The notes beneath the pieces were generated by a model. That model worked only from the letters and a program-made list of their open reading frames with translations. It was not told the DNA's origin and did not search any database. Of a stretch of DNA of 64,000 bases, positions 9,563 through 17,318 are shown piece by piece. This DNA is from [Anoxybacillus] calidus. Its GTDB lineage: Bacteria; Bacillota; Bacilli; Bacillales; Anoxybacillaceae. Location: the NCBI RefSeq assembly GCF_013760845.1, contig NZ_JACDUU010000002.1:1-64000 (forward strand). The letters run 5' to 3'. The translations under genes and the position numbers were made by a program. Each line of letters opens with the position of its first letter. Within the stretch, counting starts at the first letter, position 1.

Positions 9563-9802
9563 CTACAGGCCTAAAATTTTTTCTAATGCCGGCAAATCGA
9601 ATCCGGTCACAACTTCATCACCCACAACGATTGTAGGGGTGGAATATGAACGGTAAACATTGATTAAACGATTGCGTGCTGCTTTATCCTTCGAAACGTC
9701 GAACTCCTCGAAATCAATTTGATGATGCCGCAAAAATTCTTTCACCACTTTACATGGCGGACAGTCTGGTTGTGTATATACGGTAACTTTTTTTTCGTTC
9801 AT
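9563..9802 (-). CDS. Glutaredoxin-like thiol-disulfide oxidoreductase
   Basis: A 79-residue thioredoxin-fold protein with an N-terminal CPPC active site (C14, C17) after the beta strand VTVYTQPD, a cis-proline motif (YSTPTIV) and a C-terminal GFD/LEKIL helix. Families of this size include glutaredoxin and NrdH-type proteins. It probably reduces disulfides in the cytoplasm. The ATG at 9802 has GGAGGA upstream; the longer frame to 9823 is not needed. It is transcribed divergently from the chromate transporter gene next to it. Confidence 0.85.
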   Translation of the reverse strand: MNEKKVTVYTQPDCPPCKVVKEFLRHHQIDFEEFDVSKDKAARNRLINVYRSYSTPTIVVGDEVVTGFDLPALEKILGL

Positions 9803-9916
9803 TCGATTTCCTCCATCAATCAATGTAAATTTTATGATAAAAGTTTTTTAATCATCTCAAATTGTAAGTAAAATCGTATATAATGTCACGTGAAAAAAAG
9901 TGAAGGTGGGAAAATC

Positions 9917-11071
9917 ATGAATGGGTGGCTTATTTTTATTACTGCGTTAAAACTTGGCTTGACCTCTTTTGGCGGGCCCGTTGCCCACTTAGGCTATTTT
10001 CATGAAGAATACGTGAAACGTCGAAAATGGCTGGATGAAAAAACATATGCTGATTTAGTGGCTCTTTGTCAGTTTTTGCCCGGTCCTGCTAGCAGCCAGG
10101 TTGGAATTGCTATCGGTACAATGCGCGGCGGGCTGGCTGGTGGAATATTAGCGTGGCTTGGTTTTACATTGCCGTCCGTCATGATATTAATCGCTTTTGC
10201 TTATTTTGTCGAAACATTTCATGTTCAGCGTGCAGGTTGGTTGACAGGTCTTAAATTAGTAGCGGTTCCCATTGTTGCCCAAGCAGTGTTTGAAATGGGG
10301 AGAAAGTTGACTCCGGATCGGTTAAGAATCACGATTGCTGCAGCAGTCGCTTCAATCAGTTTGCTATTTCCATCGCCGCAAATTCAGCTTGTGCTGTTAG
10401 TGTTAAGCGGTCTTATTGGTTTTTTCCTTTTGCAGCATAATGAAAGTAATTCGAGTTTTATTTTTCAAAGTCAAGTATCAAAACGAGTTGGTATTGCTTC
10501 AATAAGTCTTTTCTTTTTATTTTTGTTTTGCCTTCCGCTGCTAAGGCAATTTACAGAAATGAAGTGGATCGCCTTATTTGACAGTTTTTATCGCGGAGGT
10601 TCTCTTGTATTTGGCGGGGGCCATGTCGTTTTGCCGCTTCTTGAAAAGGAATTTGTGCCTATTTGGCTGACGCATGAGCAATTTTTAGCTGGATACGGAG
10701 CAGCACAAGCCGTGCCGGGGCCGTTGTTTACCTTTGCCAGTTATCTCGGAACGGTCATCGATGGTTGGCAAGGTGCGCTTTTGGCGACTGTAGCTATTTT
10801 CTTGCCGTCTTTTTTCCTTGTATTGGGCGTGCTTCCTTTTTGGAATATGTTGCGACAAAACAAGCAAATTCAATCCATCTTTAGCGGAGTTAATGCTGGA
10901 GTAGTCGGCATTCTTCTCGCTGCGCTATATGATCCGATTTGGACCACTTCTATCGTTTCGCCGCTTCATTTTACTATCGCTTTTGTTTGTTTTGTGCTGC
11001 TGATTTTTTGGAAGTGGCCGTCATGGTTTGTGGTTATCGTTTCTGCGTTGCTCGGCGGCATCTTTTTGTAA
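9917..11071 (+). CDS. chrA: Chromate transporter ChrA (two-domain)
   Basis: A 384-residue integral membrane protein of the CHR family, which exports chromate. The two homologous halves are visible: the first contains FGGPVAHLGYFHEEYV and QFLPGPASSQVG, the second FGGGHVVLPLLEKEFV and AVPGPLFTFASYLG. This is the usual long bidomain form with about 10-12 helices. Start ATG 9917 has AAGGTGG 7 bases upstream; an earlier GTG (9890) overlaps no site. With the glutaredoxin gene it forms an accessory insertion in the ykuI-ykuJ interval, consistent with acquisition. Whether it moves chromate or another oxyanion cannot be told from sequence. Confidence 0.88.
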   Translation: MNGWLIFITALKLGLTSFGGPVAHLGYFHEEYVKRRKWLDEKTYADLVALCQFLPGPASSQVGIAIGTMRGGLAGGILAWLGFTLPSVMILIAFAYFVETFHVQRAGWLTGLKLVAVPIVAQAVFEMGRKLTPDRLRITIAAAVASISLLFPSPQIQLVLLVLSGLIGFFLLQHNESNSSFIFQSQVSKRVGIASISLFFLFLFCLPLLRQFTEMKWIALFDSFYRGGSLVFGGGHVVLPLLEKEFVPIWLTHEQFLAGYGAAQAVPGPLFTFASYLGTVIDGWQGALLATVAIFLPSFFLVLGVLPFWNMLRQNKQIQSIFSGVNAGVVGILLAALYDPIWTTSIVSPLHFTIAFVCFVLLIFWKWPSWFVVIVSALLGGIFL

Positions 11072-11155
11072 AAAATGAAATGGGAAGAATCCTTTTTTGA
11101 GAAGGGTGTATTCTAAATAAAAGAAGGTCCCTTTGCTAAAGAAAGGAGAGGTTCA

Positions 11156-11398
11156 ATGTCGCAGTTGTTAGGAATTATTAAGCGATTAATGAGTATGCAG
11201 GAGCAACAAGTAAGCGGAAACGAACCACCGCAGCGACACTTCGAAGTAAATGGCGAAAAAAAGTGCAGTGTTACGTATCAGGGGAAGACTGACACATTTG
11301 TTCTCGAAGTGTATGAAAAAGGTGGTAAAACGAAATATTATCAATTTGATAATATTGATATGATTGCGATTGAAATTTTTGAACTATTACAAATGTGA
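11156..11398 (+). CDS. ykuJ: YkuJ family protein
   Basis: An 80-residue protein that I recognise as YkuJ, from the conserved RHFEVNGEKKCSVTYQGKTD and the C-terminal DNIDMIAIEIFELLQ. The fold is small alpha-beta and the function unknown. The ribosome site AAAGGAGAGG precedes ATG 11156. A short zinc-ribbon gene starts 12 bases after its stop, suggesting co-transcription. Confidence 0.88.
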   Translation: MSQLLGIIKRLMSMQEQQVSGNEPPQRHFEVNGEKKCSVTYQGKTDTFVLEVYEKGGKTKYYQFDNIDMIAIEIFELLQM

Positions 11399-11409
11399 GG
11401 CGAAATGAA

Positions 11410-11556
11410 GTGAATAAACCGGTAGTTATTTGTCCAAATTGTCATAAGCAAGCGGATCTAGAAAAGGTTTTGACCGCTCAGTCGAATCAAAATGTTATTT
11501 ATACATGTCCAGCTTGTCAGTTTATGCTACGAAATATTCATACGAGCAAAGGATAA
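11410..11556 (+). CDS. Two-CxxC zinc-ribbon microprotein
   Basis: A 48-residue frame that starts with GTG at 11410 (GAGG 9 bases upstream). The translation contains CPNCHKQ and, 29 residues later, CPACQ, giving a four-cysteine zinc ribbon. The spacing and the basic C-terminus are typical of small zinc-binding proteins that contact nucleic acid or partner proteins. It lies between ykuJ and ykuK, overlapping neither. I do not recognise a named family. Coding is supported by the ribosome site, the tight spacing to ykuJ and the clean ribbon, not by homology. Confidence 0.62.
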   Translation: MNKPVVICPNCHKQADLEKVLTAQSNQNVIYTCPACQFMLRNIHTSKG

Positions 11557-11558
11557 AG

Positions 11559-11660
11559 AGGTTGTCTTAACAAGAGTCGGTCCTCTCAATAGCAATATTT
11601 CGGAAAAAGAATCCCGAATATTGTCAGTGGTTGAGGGGACAGACCTTGATGAGACAACCT
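11559..11660. repeat. Palindromic intergenic repeat, family 2, copy M
   Basis: A 102 bp hairpin element with ends AGGTTGTCT and AGACAACCT. Inner arms GGTCCTCTCAAT / GTTGAGGGGACAGACC and a central CAATATTTCGG...CCCGAATATTG complete it. It begins 2 bases after the preceding stop codon. Its ends resemble, but differ from, those of family 1. Confidence 0.82.
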
Positions 11661-11739
11661 TCTATTTTTTATATATATCTTTGATTTTTTTGCATATGTA
11701 TATAAGTAAGACACTCACGAACAATGAAGGAGTGGCAAA

Positions 11740-12255
11740 ATGGATTTTAATACGTTTTTTAATACTATAGAAAGTAAAATGTCATTTGAAATCGTGATGG
11801 AGCGGTTAAAACAATTTATCGGAATAGCCCCAAAACATCATTACGTTTTATCCATTGGCACAGACTCACAGGTGCACAAAAATGAAACTCGTTTCGTCAC
11901 TGCGATTCATTTGCATCGAGTCGGAAAAGGAGCATGGGGGTGCGTACACTCATACATCATTCCGCGTGCCATTCACAATGTTCGTGAAAAAATTTCATAT
12001 GAGACGATGTTGAGTCAAGAAGTAGCTTACTTGTTTGTTTCTAAGCGACTAGGAGAGCTGATAGAATTATTAGTTCCTTATAAGCGCGATGGAGCCGATC
12101 TTACTTTTCAAATTCATCTTGATATTGGACAAAAAGGAACAACGAAGGAATTCATTCAGGAAATGACAGCAAAAATAGCTGCAATGGGAATTGAACCAAT
12201 CATTAAACCAGAAGCGTATGCAGCATTTAGCTATGCCAATAGATACACAAAATAA
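11740..12255 (+). CDS. ykuK: YkuK family (DUF458, RNase H-like fold)
   Basis: A 171-residue protein recognised as YkuK, whose Pfam family DUF458 is thought to have an RNase H-like fold. The block YVLSIGTDSQVHKNETRFVT near residue 40 holds the acidic residue expected at the first catalytic position, and HLDIGQKGTTKE lies further on. No enzymatic function has been established to my knowledge. ATG 11740 has GAAGGAG upstream. The next gene, abbA, begins shortly after, as in B. subtilis. Confidence 0.88.
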   Translation: MDFNTFFNTIESKMSFEIVMERLKQFIGIAPKHHYVLSIGTDSQVHKNETRFVTAIHLHRVGKGAWGCVHSYIIPRAIHNVREKISYETMLSQEVAYLFVSKRLGELIELLVPYKRDGADLTFQIHLDIGQKGTTKEFIQEMTAKIAAMGIEPIIKPEAYAAFSYANRYTK

Positions 12256-12305
12256 ATATGGATAGTATTTATTGTAAAATACATTTTAAAAAAAGGAAGG
12301 GAGAA

Positions 12306-12509
12306 ATGGTGATGGGGAAAGCGTTGTTTGAACAGCTGTCGGTAGAAGAACAAGAATTACTGCTTCATCTTTTGTTCAATCAAGACTATGCTCTTGAGTT
12401 AGTTAGCTGCGAACTTTATGACATTGAAAATGGCCATAAGCAAGTGGAGGAAACACATTATAAAAAGCTGATAAAGTTATATGATCGGCTGAGAGAGACA
12501 TCGATGTAA
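12306..12509 (+). CDS. abbA: AbrB antirepressor AbbA homologue
   Basis: A 67-residue helical protein matching the AbbA family (B. subtilis YkzF, 65 aa), from EEQELLLHLLFNQDYALELVS and the C-terminal YKKLIKLYDRLRE. In B. subtilis, AbbA is made under Spo0A control, binds the transition-state repressor AbrB and strips it from DNA. The start is ATG 12306 or 12312, both in frame after GGAAGGGAG; the frame open upstream to 12258 has no ribosome site. Position between ykuK and darB is conserved and supports the call. Confidence 0.78.
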   Translation: MVMGKALFEQLSVEEQELLLHLLFNQDYALELVSCELYDIENGHKQVEETHYKKLIKLYDRLRETSM

Positions 12510-12511
12510 AA

Positions 12512-12576
12512 GGATGTCCGTAAAGTAAAATGTCAGACCCTACCATGGGATACACATGAGACTTATGGGCAGTCTT
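12512..12576. repeat. Degenerate family 1 repeat, copy D (reverse polarity)
   Basis: About 65 bp: GATGTCCGTAAAGTAAAATG, then TCAGACCC on the left and TGAGACTTATGGGCAGTC plus a T-run on the right. It retains the reverse-polarity arms (TAAAGTxxxATGTCAGACC / AGACTTATGGG) but has lost most of the core. Confidence 0.5.
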
Positions 12577-12705
12577 TTTAAATTTTATTAAAACGCTTTC
12601 TTCCTGATTGTAATACAATAATTATTAAGGAATGTTGTAAATGTGGTAAACTATAAAAGAGAAAAAGTTTTATAGAAAGATGTTCGGGAGAAAGGCGGAA
12701 GCAAC

Positions 12706-13155
12706 ATGATTAGTTTTGACAGCAAAGAATTTTTAGATAAAAAAGTTGCACAATTTCTCATCCCTTCTGACAAGGTAGCACATGTACAAATTGGTAATTA
12801 CCTAGACCATGCTTTATTAGTGTTAACGAAGACAGGCTATTCAGCGATTCCGGTATTAGACTCATCGTACAAATTACATGGGCTCATCAGTATGACGATG
12901 ATTATGGATGCTATTTTAGGCTTGGAAAGAATTGAATTTGAACGGTTAGAAAAAATGAGAGTGGAAGAAGTGATGAACAAGGATATTCCGAGGCTTTTGT
13001 TACATGACCATGTAACGAAAGGATTGGAACTCGTTGTCAATCACCCGTTTGTCTGCGTCGAAAATGAAGATGGTTACTTTGAAGGGATTTTTACAAGAAG
13101 AGAAGTATTGAAACGGCTGCATAAACAAGTAAGGCGTTTAAACCATTACGTTTAA
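12706..13155 (+). CDS. darB: c-di-AMP receptor DarB (CbpB, YkuL), CBS-domain protein
   Basis: A 149-residue protein with two CBS motifs (about residues 15-70 and 80-140). It matches B. subtilis YkuL, now called DarB or CbpB, including KVAHVQIGNYLDHALLVLTK and NHPFVCVENEDGYFEGIFTR. DarB binds c-di-AMP. In the free form it stimulates the (p)ppGpp synthetase Rel and, as reported for B. subtilis, pyruvate carboxylase. It therefore links potassium and c-di-AMP state to the stringent response and anaplerosis. pycA lies 36 kb away in this window. The ribosome site is GAAAGGCGG before ATG 12706. Confidence 0.9.
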   Translation: MISFDSKEFLDKKVAQFLIPSDKVAHVQIGNYLDHALLVLTKTGYSAIPVLDSSYKLHGLISMTMIMDAILGLERIEFERLEKMRVEEVMNKDIPRLLLHDHVTKGLELVVNHPFVCVENEDGYFEGIFTRREVLKRLHKQVRRLNHYV

Positions 13156-13164
13156 TGATAAGGG

Positions 13165-13253
13165 AGGCTGTCTTGAAGGCAACAGACTACTCAACGACAA
13201 TATGGCGATAAATATTGTATAGTTTGAAGCAGTCTAGCCTATATGACAGCTTC
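13165..13253. repeat. Palindromic intergenic repeat, family 2, copy N
   Basis: An 89 bp element with ends GAGGCTGTC and GACAGCTTC. Inner arms are CAGACTACTCAACGACAATAT and ATATTGTATAGTTTGAAGCA, imperfect, then AGTCTAG. It separates convergent darB and the tauE-like gene and is followed by a T-run. Confidence 0.7.
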
Positions 13254-13255
13254 TT

Positions 13256-13990
13256 TTAATTTGCAACCTTTATAACTAGTTGAATAATCAAAAGCATTGT
13301 TACAGCATTTAAAATCATTTGTAAGTGGCGCTTTTTTAATTTATTAGCTATACGAATAGAAGTTTGTGCCCCAATCAGCGATCCTGTTGCTAAAAAAACG
13401 GCAACTTTCCAATTAAAATGACCAGCAGATAAATAGGTGCAAAAGGCACCGCAGCAACTAAGAAATGTTTGAAATCTCGTAAAGGCAATAGCAGATAAAT
13501 ATTCAAATCCATTGCGCAAGTACGTATACATTAACAGTGCAGCCTGTCCTGGTCCAAACATTCCGTCATAGATCCCAATTCCATACAGTACAGGATATAG
13601 TTTTTTAGGAATCGTGACAGCGGTTTGACGGGTATTTTTCTGTTTTTTAAGTAGCTGCAAAGTTAACGCAAAACTTAATAAGCCGATCGCGATGAATGTC
13701 ATAGTTTTTTCTGACAAAACTGAAGCGATGATTCCCCCGGTTATCCCACCGCCGAGGCTAATTGGAATCAGCCAGACCGCTTTTCGCCATTGAATTTTCT
13801 CTTGACGGAGCAAAACAAAAAAACTTGAAAAGGAGCTGAGCATATTTGAAAACTTCGCTGCTGCAATCGCTTGATGGATCGGAATTCCCGTTATGAGCAT
13901 TGCGGGCATTCCAATTAATCCTCCCCCTCCTGCAAGCGTTCCGATGAAAGACGTAGCAAATCCGATAAAAATAAGCACTAAAAATTCCAC
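13256..13990 (-). CDS. TauE/SafE (DUF81) membrane exporter
   Basis: A 244-residue membrane protein with about eight predicted helices. It carries the family signature near the N-terminus (GTLAGGGGLIGMPAML) and the repeat GIYDGMFGPGQAALLMYTYL in the second half. TauE/SafE proteins export small organosulfonates or sulfite; the substrate here is not determinable. Start GTG 13990 has GAAAGGAGGAG upstream. It is divergent from ccpC across a 117 bp gap, an arrangement common between a LysR-type regulator and a target gene. Confidence 0.85.
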   Translation of the reverse strand: MEFLVLIFIGFATSFIGTLAGGGGLIGMPAMLITGIPIHQAIAAAKFSNMLSSFSSFFVLLRQEKIQWRKAVWLIPISLGGGITGGIIASVLSEKTMTFIAIGLLSFALTLQLLKKQKNTRQTAVTIPKKLYPVLYGIGIYDGMFGPGQAALLMYTYLRNGFEYLSAIAFTRFQTFLSCCGAFCTYLSAGHFNWKVAVFLATGSLIGAQTSIRIANKLKKRHLQMILNAVTMLLIIQLVIKVAN

Positions 13991-14078
13991 TATTTTCTCC
14001 TCCTTTCTTCATTCGTTTTTAAAATCATTGTATGTGAGTTTATTTGATAATGAAATTTTAAAAAATTTAGCATATACT

Positions 14079-14093
14079 ATAAGAAAAACTTAT
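14079..14093. promoter_or_regulatory. CcpC box upstream of ccpC
   Basis: ATAA-N7-TTAT (ATAAGAAAAACTTAT) exactly matches the interrupted dyad described for CcpC in B. subtilis. It lies right after a likely -10 (TATACT, 14073-14078), over the expected transcription start, so it suits autorepression of ccpC. Confidence 0.68.
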
Positions 14094-14107
14094 TAAAAGG
14101 TGAGATT

Positions 14108-14977
14108 GTGAACTTTTCTGAATATGAGATTCTCGTTGTTTTAGCAGAAGAGCTCAATATGCGAAAAGCCGCCGAACGTCTGTTTATATCGCAGCCAGCC
14201 TTATCACAGCGTTTACAAACGATTGAGCGAAATTGGAATGTAAAAATTTTTTTACGTTCTCAGCGTGGATTAATATTAACGCCGGCTGGTGAAAAAATTG
14301 TCTCTTTGTCAAAAGAAGTAGTAGCATCTACCAATCGAGTGAAAGATGAGCTGCAGCAGTCTGAAGGTAAGATAAACGGGACATTAAAGCTTGCGGCTGC
14401 TTCGATTATCGCTCAACATTGGCTTCCCAATGTGCTGAAAGATTTTACGGCAACGTATCCGAGCGTAAAAATTTCGCTTATTACTGGTTGGACAAGCGAA
14501 ATGATGACGGCGATGTACGAAAGCGATGTACACGTTGCTATTGTTCGCGGCCGGCCGGAATGGAACGGAATGATCCGCCGCTTATTTACGGAACAATTGT
14601 TTTTAGTCGATAAGGAAATTCAACGATTAGATGATGTTTTTACAACGGAGCGACCGTTTATTCAATTTAAAAGCGATTCAACATATCATCAACAAATTCA
14701 ACATTGGTGGTATGAACGATATCGTACTTTTCCACAGCGAACGATTGTTGTAGATCAAATTGAGACTTGTAAGCAGCTCGCATATGCTGGAATTGGTTAT
14801 GCGATTTTGCCGGAGATTGCGATTAAAGAAATTGGCGATGATATGATAAAAATTCCGCTGACTGATCAAAAAGGACAACCGGTGACAAGGGATACATGGC
14901 TCATCGGTTCTGACTTGTCGTTTCAACTGCCACAAGTGCAAGCGTTTGTCGGTATCATTGATAAGCACATTGCCTGA
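14108..14977 (+). CDS. ccpC: LysR-type regulator CcpC
   Basis: A 289-residue LysR family protein. The N-terminal helix-turn-helix reads ELNMRKAAERLFISQPALSQ. The body matches B. subtilis CcpC (YkuM) closely, for example HWLPNVLKDF, ISLITGWTSEM, PFIQFKSDSTY and VDQIETCKQLA. CcpC represses the TCA-cycle genes citZ and citB and responds to citrate. The start is GTG 14108, after AAAAGGTGAG. Its own promoter carries a CcpC box. The flavodoxin genes ykuN-ykuP that follow in B. subtilis are missing here. Confidence 0.9.
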   Translation: MNFSEYEILVVLAEELNMRKAAERLFISQPALSQRLQTIERNWNVKIFLRSQRGLILTPAGEKIVSLSKEVVASTNRVKDELQQSEGKINGTLKLAAASIIAQHWLPNVLKDFTATYPSVKISLITGWTSEMMTAMYESDVHVAIVRGRPEWNGMIRRLFTEQLFLVDKEIQRLDDVFTTERPFIQFKSDSTYHQQIQHWWYERYRTFPQRTIVVDQIETCKQLAYAGIGYAILPEIAIKEIGDDMIKIPLTDQKGQPVTRDTWLIGSDLSFQLPQVQAFVGIIDKHIA

Positions 14978-15047
14978 TTTTTTAGCTTGTCAACTTTATT
15001 GCAGTTTGCTAAAGTGAAAAAGAAGAAAGCAGAGGGAGGAAGTATAT

Positions 15048-15758
15048 ATGAAAATGATGGATGCAAATGAGATTATTTCATTTATTCAAAATAGTAAAAA
15101 AGCGACGCCGGTTAAAGTATACATAAAAGGAAATCTAGAAGGAATCGATTTTGGAGCAAGTGCAAAAACATTCATTACTGGCAATACCGGGGTTGTGTTT
15201 GGCGAATGGCAAGAAATTCAAGCTGCTCTTGAGGCAAATAAAGATAAAATTGAAGATTATGTTGTTGAAAATGACCGCCGTAATTCTGCTATTCCGTTGT
15301 TAGACTTGAAAGGAATTAAAGCTCGCATTGAGCCGGGCGCAATCATTCGTGATCAAGTCGAAATCGGCGACAATGCCGTTATCATGATGGGAGCTGTTAT
15401 TAACATCGGAGCTGTTGTTGGAGAAGGTACAATGATTGATATGAATGCGGTGCTTGGCGGTCGTGCAACAGTTGGTAAAAACTGCCATATAGGAGCGGGA
15501 GCTGTATTAGCAGGTGTCATCGAACCACCTTCTGCAAAGCCTGTTATTGTAGAAGATGATGTTGTAATTGGTGCTAATGCTGTTATTTTAGAGGGAGTAA
15601 CCGTTGGAAAAGGAGCGGTTGTTGCGGCAGGAGCCGTTGTTATTGAAGATGTTCCGCCATATACGGTAGTTGCCGGTGTGCCAGCGCGCGTCATTAAACA
15701 AATCGATGAAAAAACAAAGGCAAAAACAGAGATTAAGCAGGAACTTCGTCAATTATAA
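15048..15758 (+). CDS. dapH: Tetrahydrodipicolinate N-acetyltransferase DapH
   Basis: A 236-residue acetyltransferase that moves an acetyl group from acetyl-CoA to tetrahydrodipicolinate, in the acetylase branch of diaminopimelate and lysine synthesis. The N-terminal domain (residues 1-85) matches the DapH family (formerly YkuQ). The C-terminal half is a left-handed beta helix built from hexapeptide repeats, such as [19 protein letters not shown]-type runs. GAGGGAGG precedes ATG 15048. The next enzyme of the branch, dapL, follows after a hairpin. Confidence 0.94.
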   Translation: MKMMDANEIISFIQNSKKATPVKVYIKGNLEGIDFGASAKTFITGNTGVVFGEWQEIQAALEANKDKIEDYVVENDRRNSAIPLLDLKGIKARIEPGAIIRDQVEIGDNAVIMMGAVINIGAVVGEGTMIDMNAVLGGRATVGKNCHIGAGAVLAGVIEPPSAKPVIVEDDVVIGANAVILEGVTVGKGAVVAAGAVVIEDVPPYTVVAGVPARVIKQIDEKTKAKTEIKQELRQL

Positions 15759-15772
15759 GAAAAGCGGAAGCG

Positions 15773-15798
15773 AGCGTGGATTTACTCCACGCTTTTTT
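15773..15798 (+). terminator. Hairpin terminator between dapH and dapL
   Basis: AGCGTGGA and TCCACGCT pair over a 5-base loop, followed by six T. It lies inside an otherwise co-directional pair, so it probably lowers rather than abolishes dapL transcription. Confidence 0.75.
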
Positions 15799-15815
15799 AC
15801 AAGGAGGAAAAGAAT

Positions 15816-16946
15816 GTGGAGCAACTAAATCGTTTTGTGGAGATTCGCCGTGATTTACATAAAATTCCCGAGTTAGGTTTTCAAGAATTTAAAACACAGC
15901 AATATTTGCTGAATTATATTGGAACATTGCCACAGGAACGATTGGAAGTAAAAACATGGAAAACAGGAGTCTTTGTTAAAGTACGTGGGACAGAGCCGTC
16001 GAAGATGATTGGTTATCGAGCGGATATCGACGGGTTGCCTATTAGCGAAGAAACAGGTCTGCCTTTTGCTTCAGAGCATGAAGGAAAAATGCATGCCTGC
16101 GGCCATGACTTTCATATGAGCATTGCTCTTGGAGTGTTGACCCATTTTGCCCATCACCCAGTGAAAGATGACTTATTGTTCGTATTCCAGCCTGCAGAAG
16201 AAGGGCCGGGCGGGGCTTTGCCAATGTTAGAAAGCGAGATTATGCAACAATGGAAGCCGGATATGATCATCGCGCTTCATATCGCTCCCGAATATCCTGT
16301 TGGTACCATTGCCACAAAGGAAGGATTATTGTTCGCCAATACTTCCGAGTTATTTATCGACTTAAAGGGTAAAGGGGGGCATGCCGCATTTCCGCATTTA
16401 GCAAACGATATGGTTGTTGCTGCTTGTTCTCTTGTGACGCAGCTACAGTCAATCGTATCACGCAATGTCGATCCGCTTGACAGTGCTGTTATTACAATTG
16501 GAAAAATTTCTGGGGGTACAGTGCAAAATGTAATCGCTGAGCATGCTCGGCTTGAAGGAACCATTCGCACTTTATCTGCTGAGTCGATGAAAAAGGTAAA
16601 AGAACGAATTGAAGCGATTGTCAAAGGAATTGAAATCGGCTACCAATGTGAAGCGACAATTGATTACGGCTCTATGTATTACCAAGTGTATAATGCTGAA
16701 CAGCTAACAAATGAATTTATGAGCTTTGTTAAGGAGCATACAAATGTCGAAGTTGTTCGTTGCAAAGAGGCGATGACGGGTGAAGACTTTGGATATATGC
16801 TTGCACAAATTCCAGGATTTATGTTTTGGTTAGGAGTTAATTCACCATACGGACTTCATCATTCTAAACTTTCCCCTGATGAAGGTGCGATTGAAACGGC
16901 GATTCGTTTGTTAGTTTCTTATCTTATTTGGAAAGCGAATGAATAA
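15816..16946 (+). CDS. dapL: N-acetyldiaminopimelate deacetylase
   Basis: A 376-residue M20-family metallopeptidase-like amidohydrolase that removes acetate from N-acetyl-L,L-diaminopimelate (YkuR in B. subtilis). Metal-binding motifs of the family are present: [30 protein letters not shown] and the late [11 protein letters not shown] dimerisation domain spans about residues 175-290. The start is GTG 15816 with AAGGAGG 8 bases upstream; the ATG two bases earlier runs into a stop. It works directly with DapH upstream. The symbol dapL follows Bacillus usage and is distinct from the aminotransferase also called DapL. Confidence 0.92.
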   Translation: MEQLNRFVEIRRDLHKIPELGFQEFKTQQYLLNYIGTLPQERLEVKTWKTGVFVKVRGTEPSKMIGYRADIDGLPISEETGLPFASEHEGKMHACGHDFHMSIALGVLTHFAHHPVKDDLLFVFQPAEEGPGGALPMLESEIMQQWKPDMIIALHIAPEYPVGTIATKEGLLFANTSELFIDLKGKGGHAAFPHLANDMVVAACSLVTQLQSIVSRNVDPLDSAVITIGKISGGTVQNVIAEHARLEGTIRTLSAESMKKVKERIEAIVKGIEIGYQCEATIDYGSMYYQVYNAEQLTNEFMSFVKEHTNVEVVRCKEAMTGEDFGYMLAQIPGFMFWLGVNSPYGLHHSKLSPDEGAIETAIRLLVSYLIWKANE

Positions 16947-16958
16947 TTTGCATATTTT

Positions 16959-16992
16959 CTCCTTACTTGAGACACATTACTTAAGTGAGGAG
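16959..16992 (+). promoter_or_regulatory. Hairpin sequestering the ykuS ribosome binding site
   Basis: Positions 16959-16971 pair with 16980-16992 to form a continuous 13-base stem (two G-U pairs) with an 8-base loop. The right arm ends in GAGGAG, the start of the GAGGAGGTGG ribosome site of ykuS. There is no T-run, so it is not an ordinary terminator. Confidence 0.5.
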
Positions 16993-17003
16993 GTGGATGG
17001 ACG

Positions 17004-17246
17004 ATGGCGAAAATCGGTGTTGAACAATCATTAACAAACGTACAGGAAGCATTGAGAGAAAGAGGACACGAGGTCGTTCCGCTTCGTCAAGAAAGCGATG
17101 CAAAAGGATGCGATTGTTGCGTAGTCACGGGTCAAGACTCCAATGTAATGGGCATTCAAAATGCAGTGACTTCTAGTTCAGTCATTGAAGCGAGCGGTTT
17201 AACAGCTGAGGAAGTTTGTCAAAAAGTTGAGGAAAAACTGCGCTAA
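17004..17246 (+). CDS. ykuS: YkuS family protein (UPF0180)
   Basis: An 80-residue protein of the UPF0180/YkuS family. It begins [20 protein letters not shown] and contains [16 protein letters not shown], with three nearby cysteines. The function is unknown. ATG 17004 has a very strong site (GAGGAGGTGG) 7 bases upstream, but that site lies in the 3' arm of a 13-bp hairpin, suggesting translational control. It ends before a shared terminator facing ykuT. Confidence 0.88.
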   Translation: MAKIGVEQSLTNVQEALRERGHEVVPLRQESDAKGCDCCVVTGQDSNVMGIQNAVTSSSVIEASGLTAEEVCQKVEEKLR

Positions 17247-17263
17247 AACAACACAAATCAAAG

Positions 17264-17305
17264 AACGAGGCTGCCTCATTCTTGGCGGGAAGGCCTCGTT
17301 TTTTT
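17264..17305. terminator. Terminator between convergent ykuS and ykuT
   Basis: AACGAGGC and GCCTCGTT pair over a 21-base loop, followed by seven T on the plus strand. Confidence 0.75.
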
Positions 17306-17318
17306 AATAGAGCGATTA

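Noticed and set aside
11492-11770. 92-residue frame overlapping the zinc-ribbon gene
   Set aside because: It runs in another frame through the microprotein, the repeat element and into ykuK, with no ribosome site.
15353-15694. Minus-strand frame opposite dapH
   Set aside because: Low-complexity Thr/Ala/Pro translation produced by the hexapeptide-repeat codons; a shadow of dapH.
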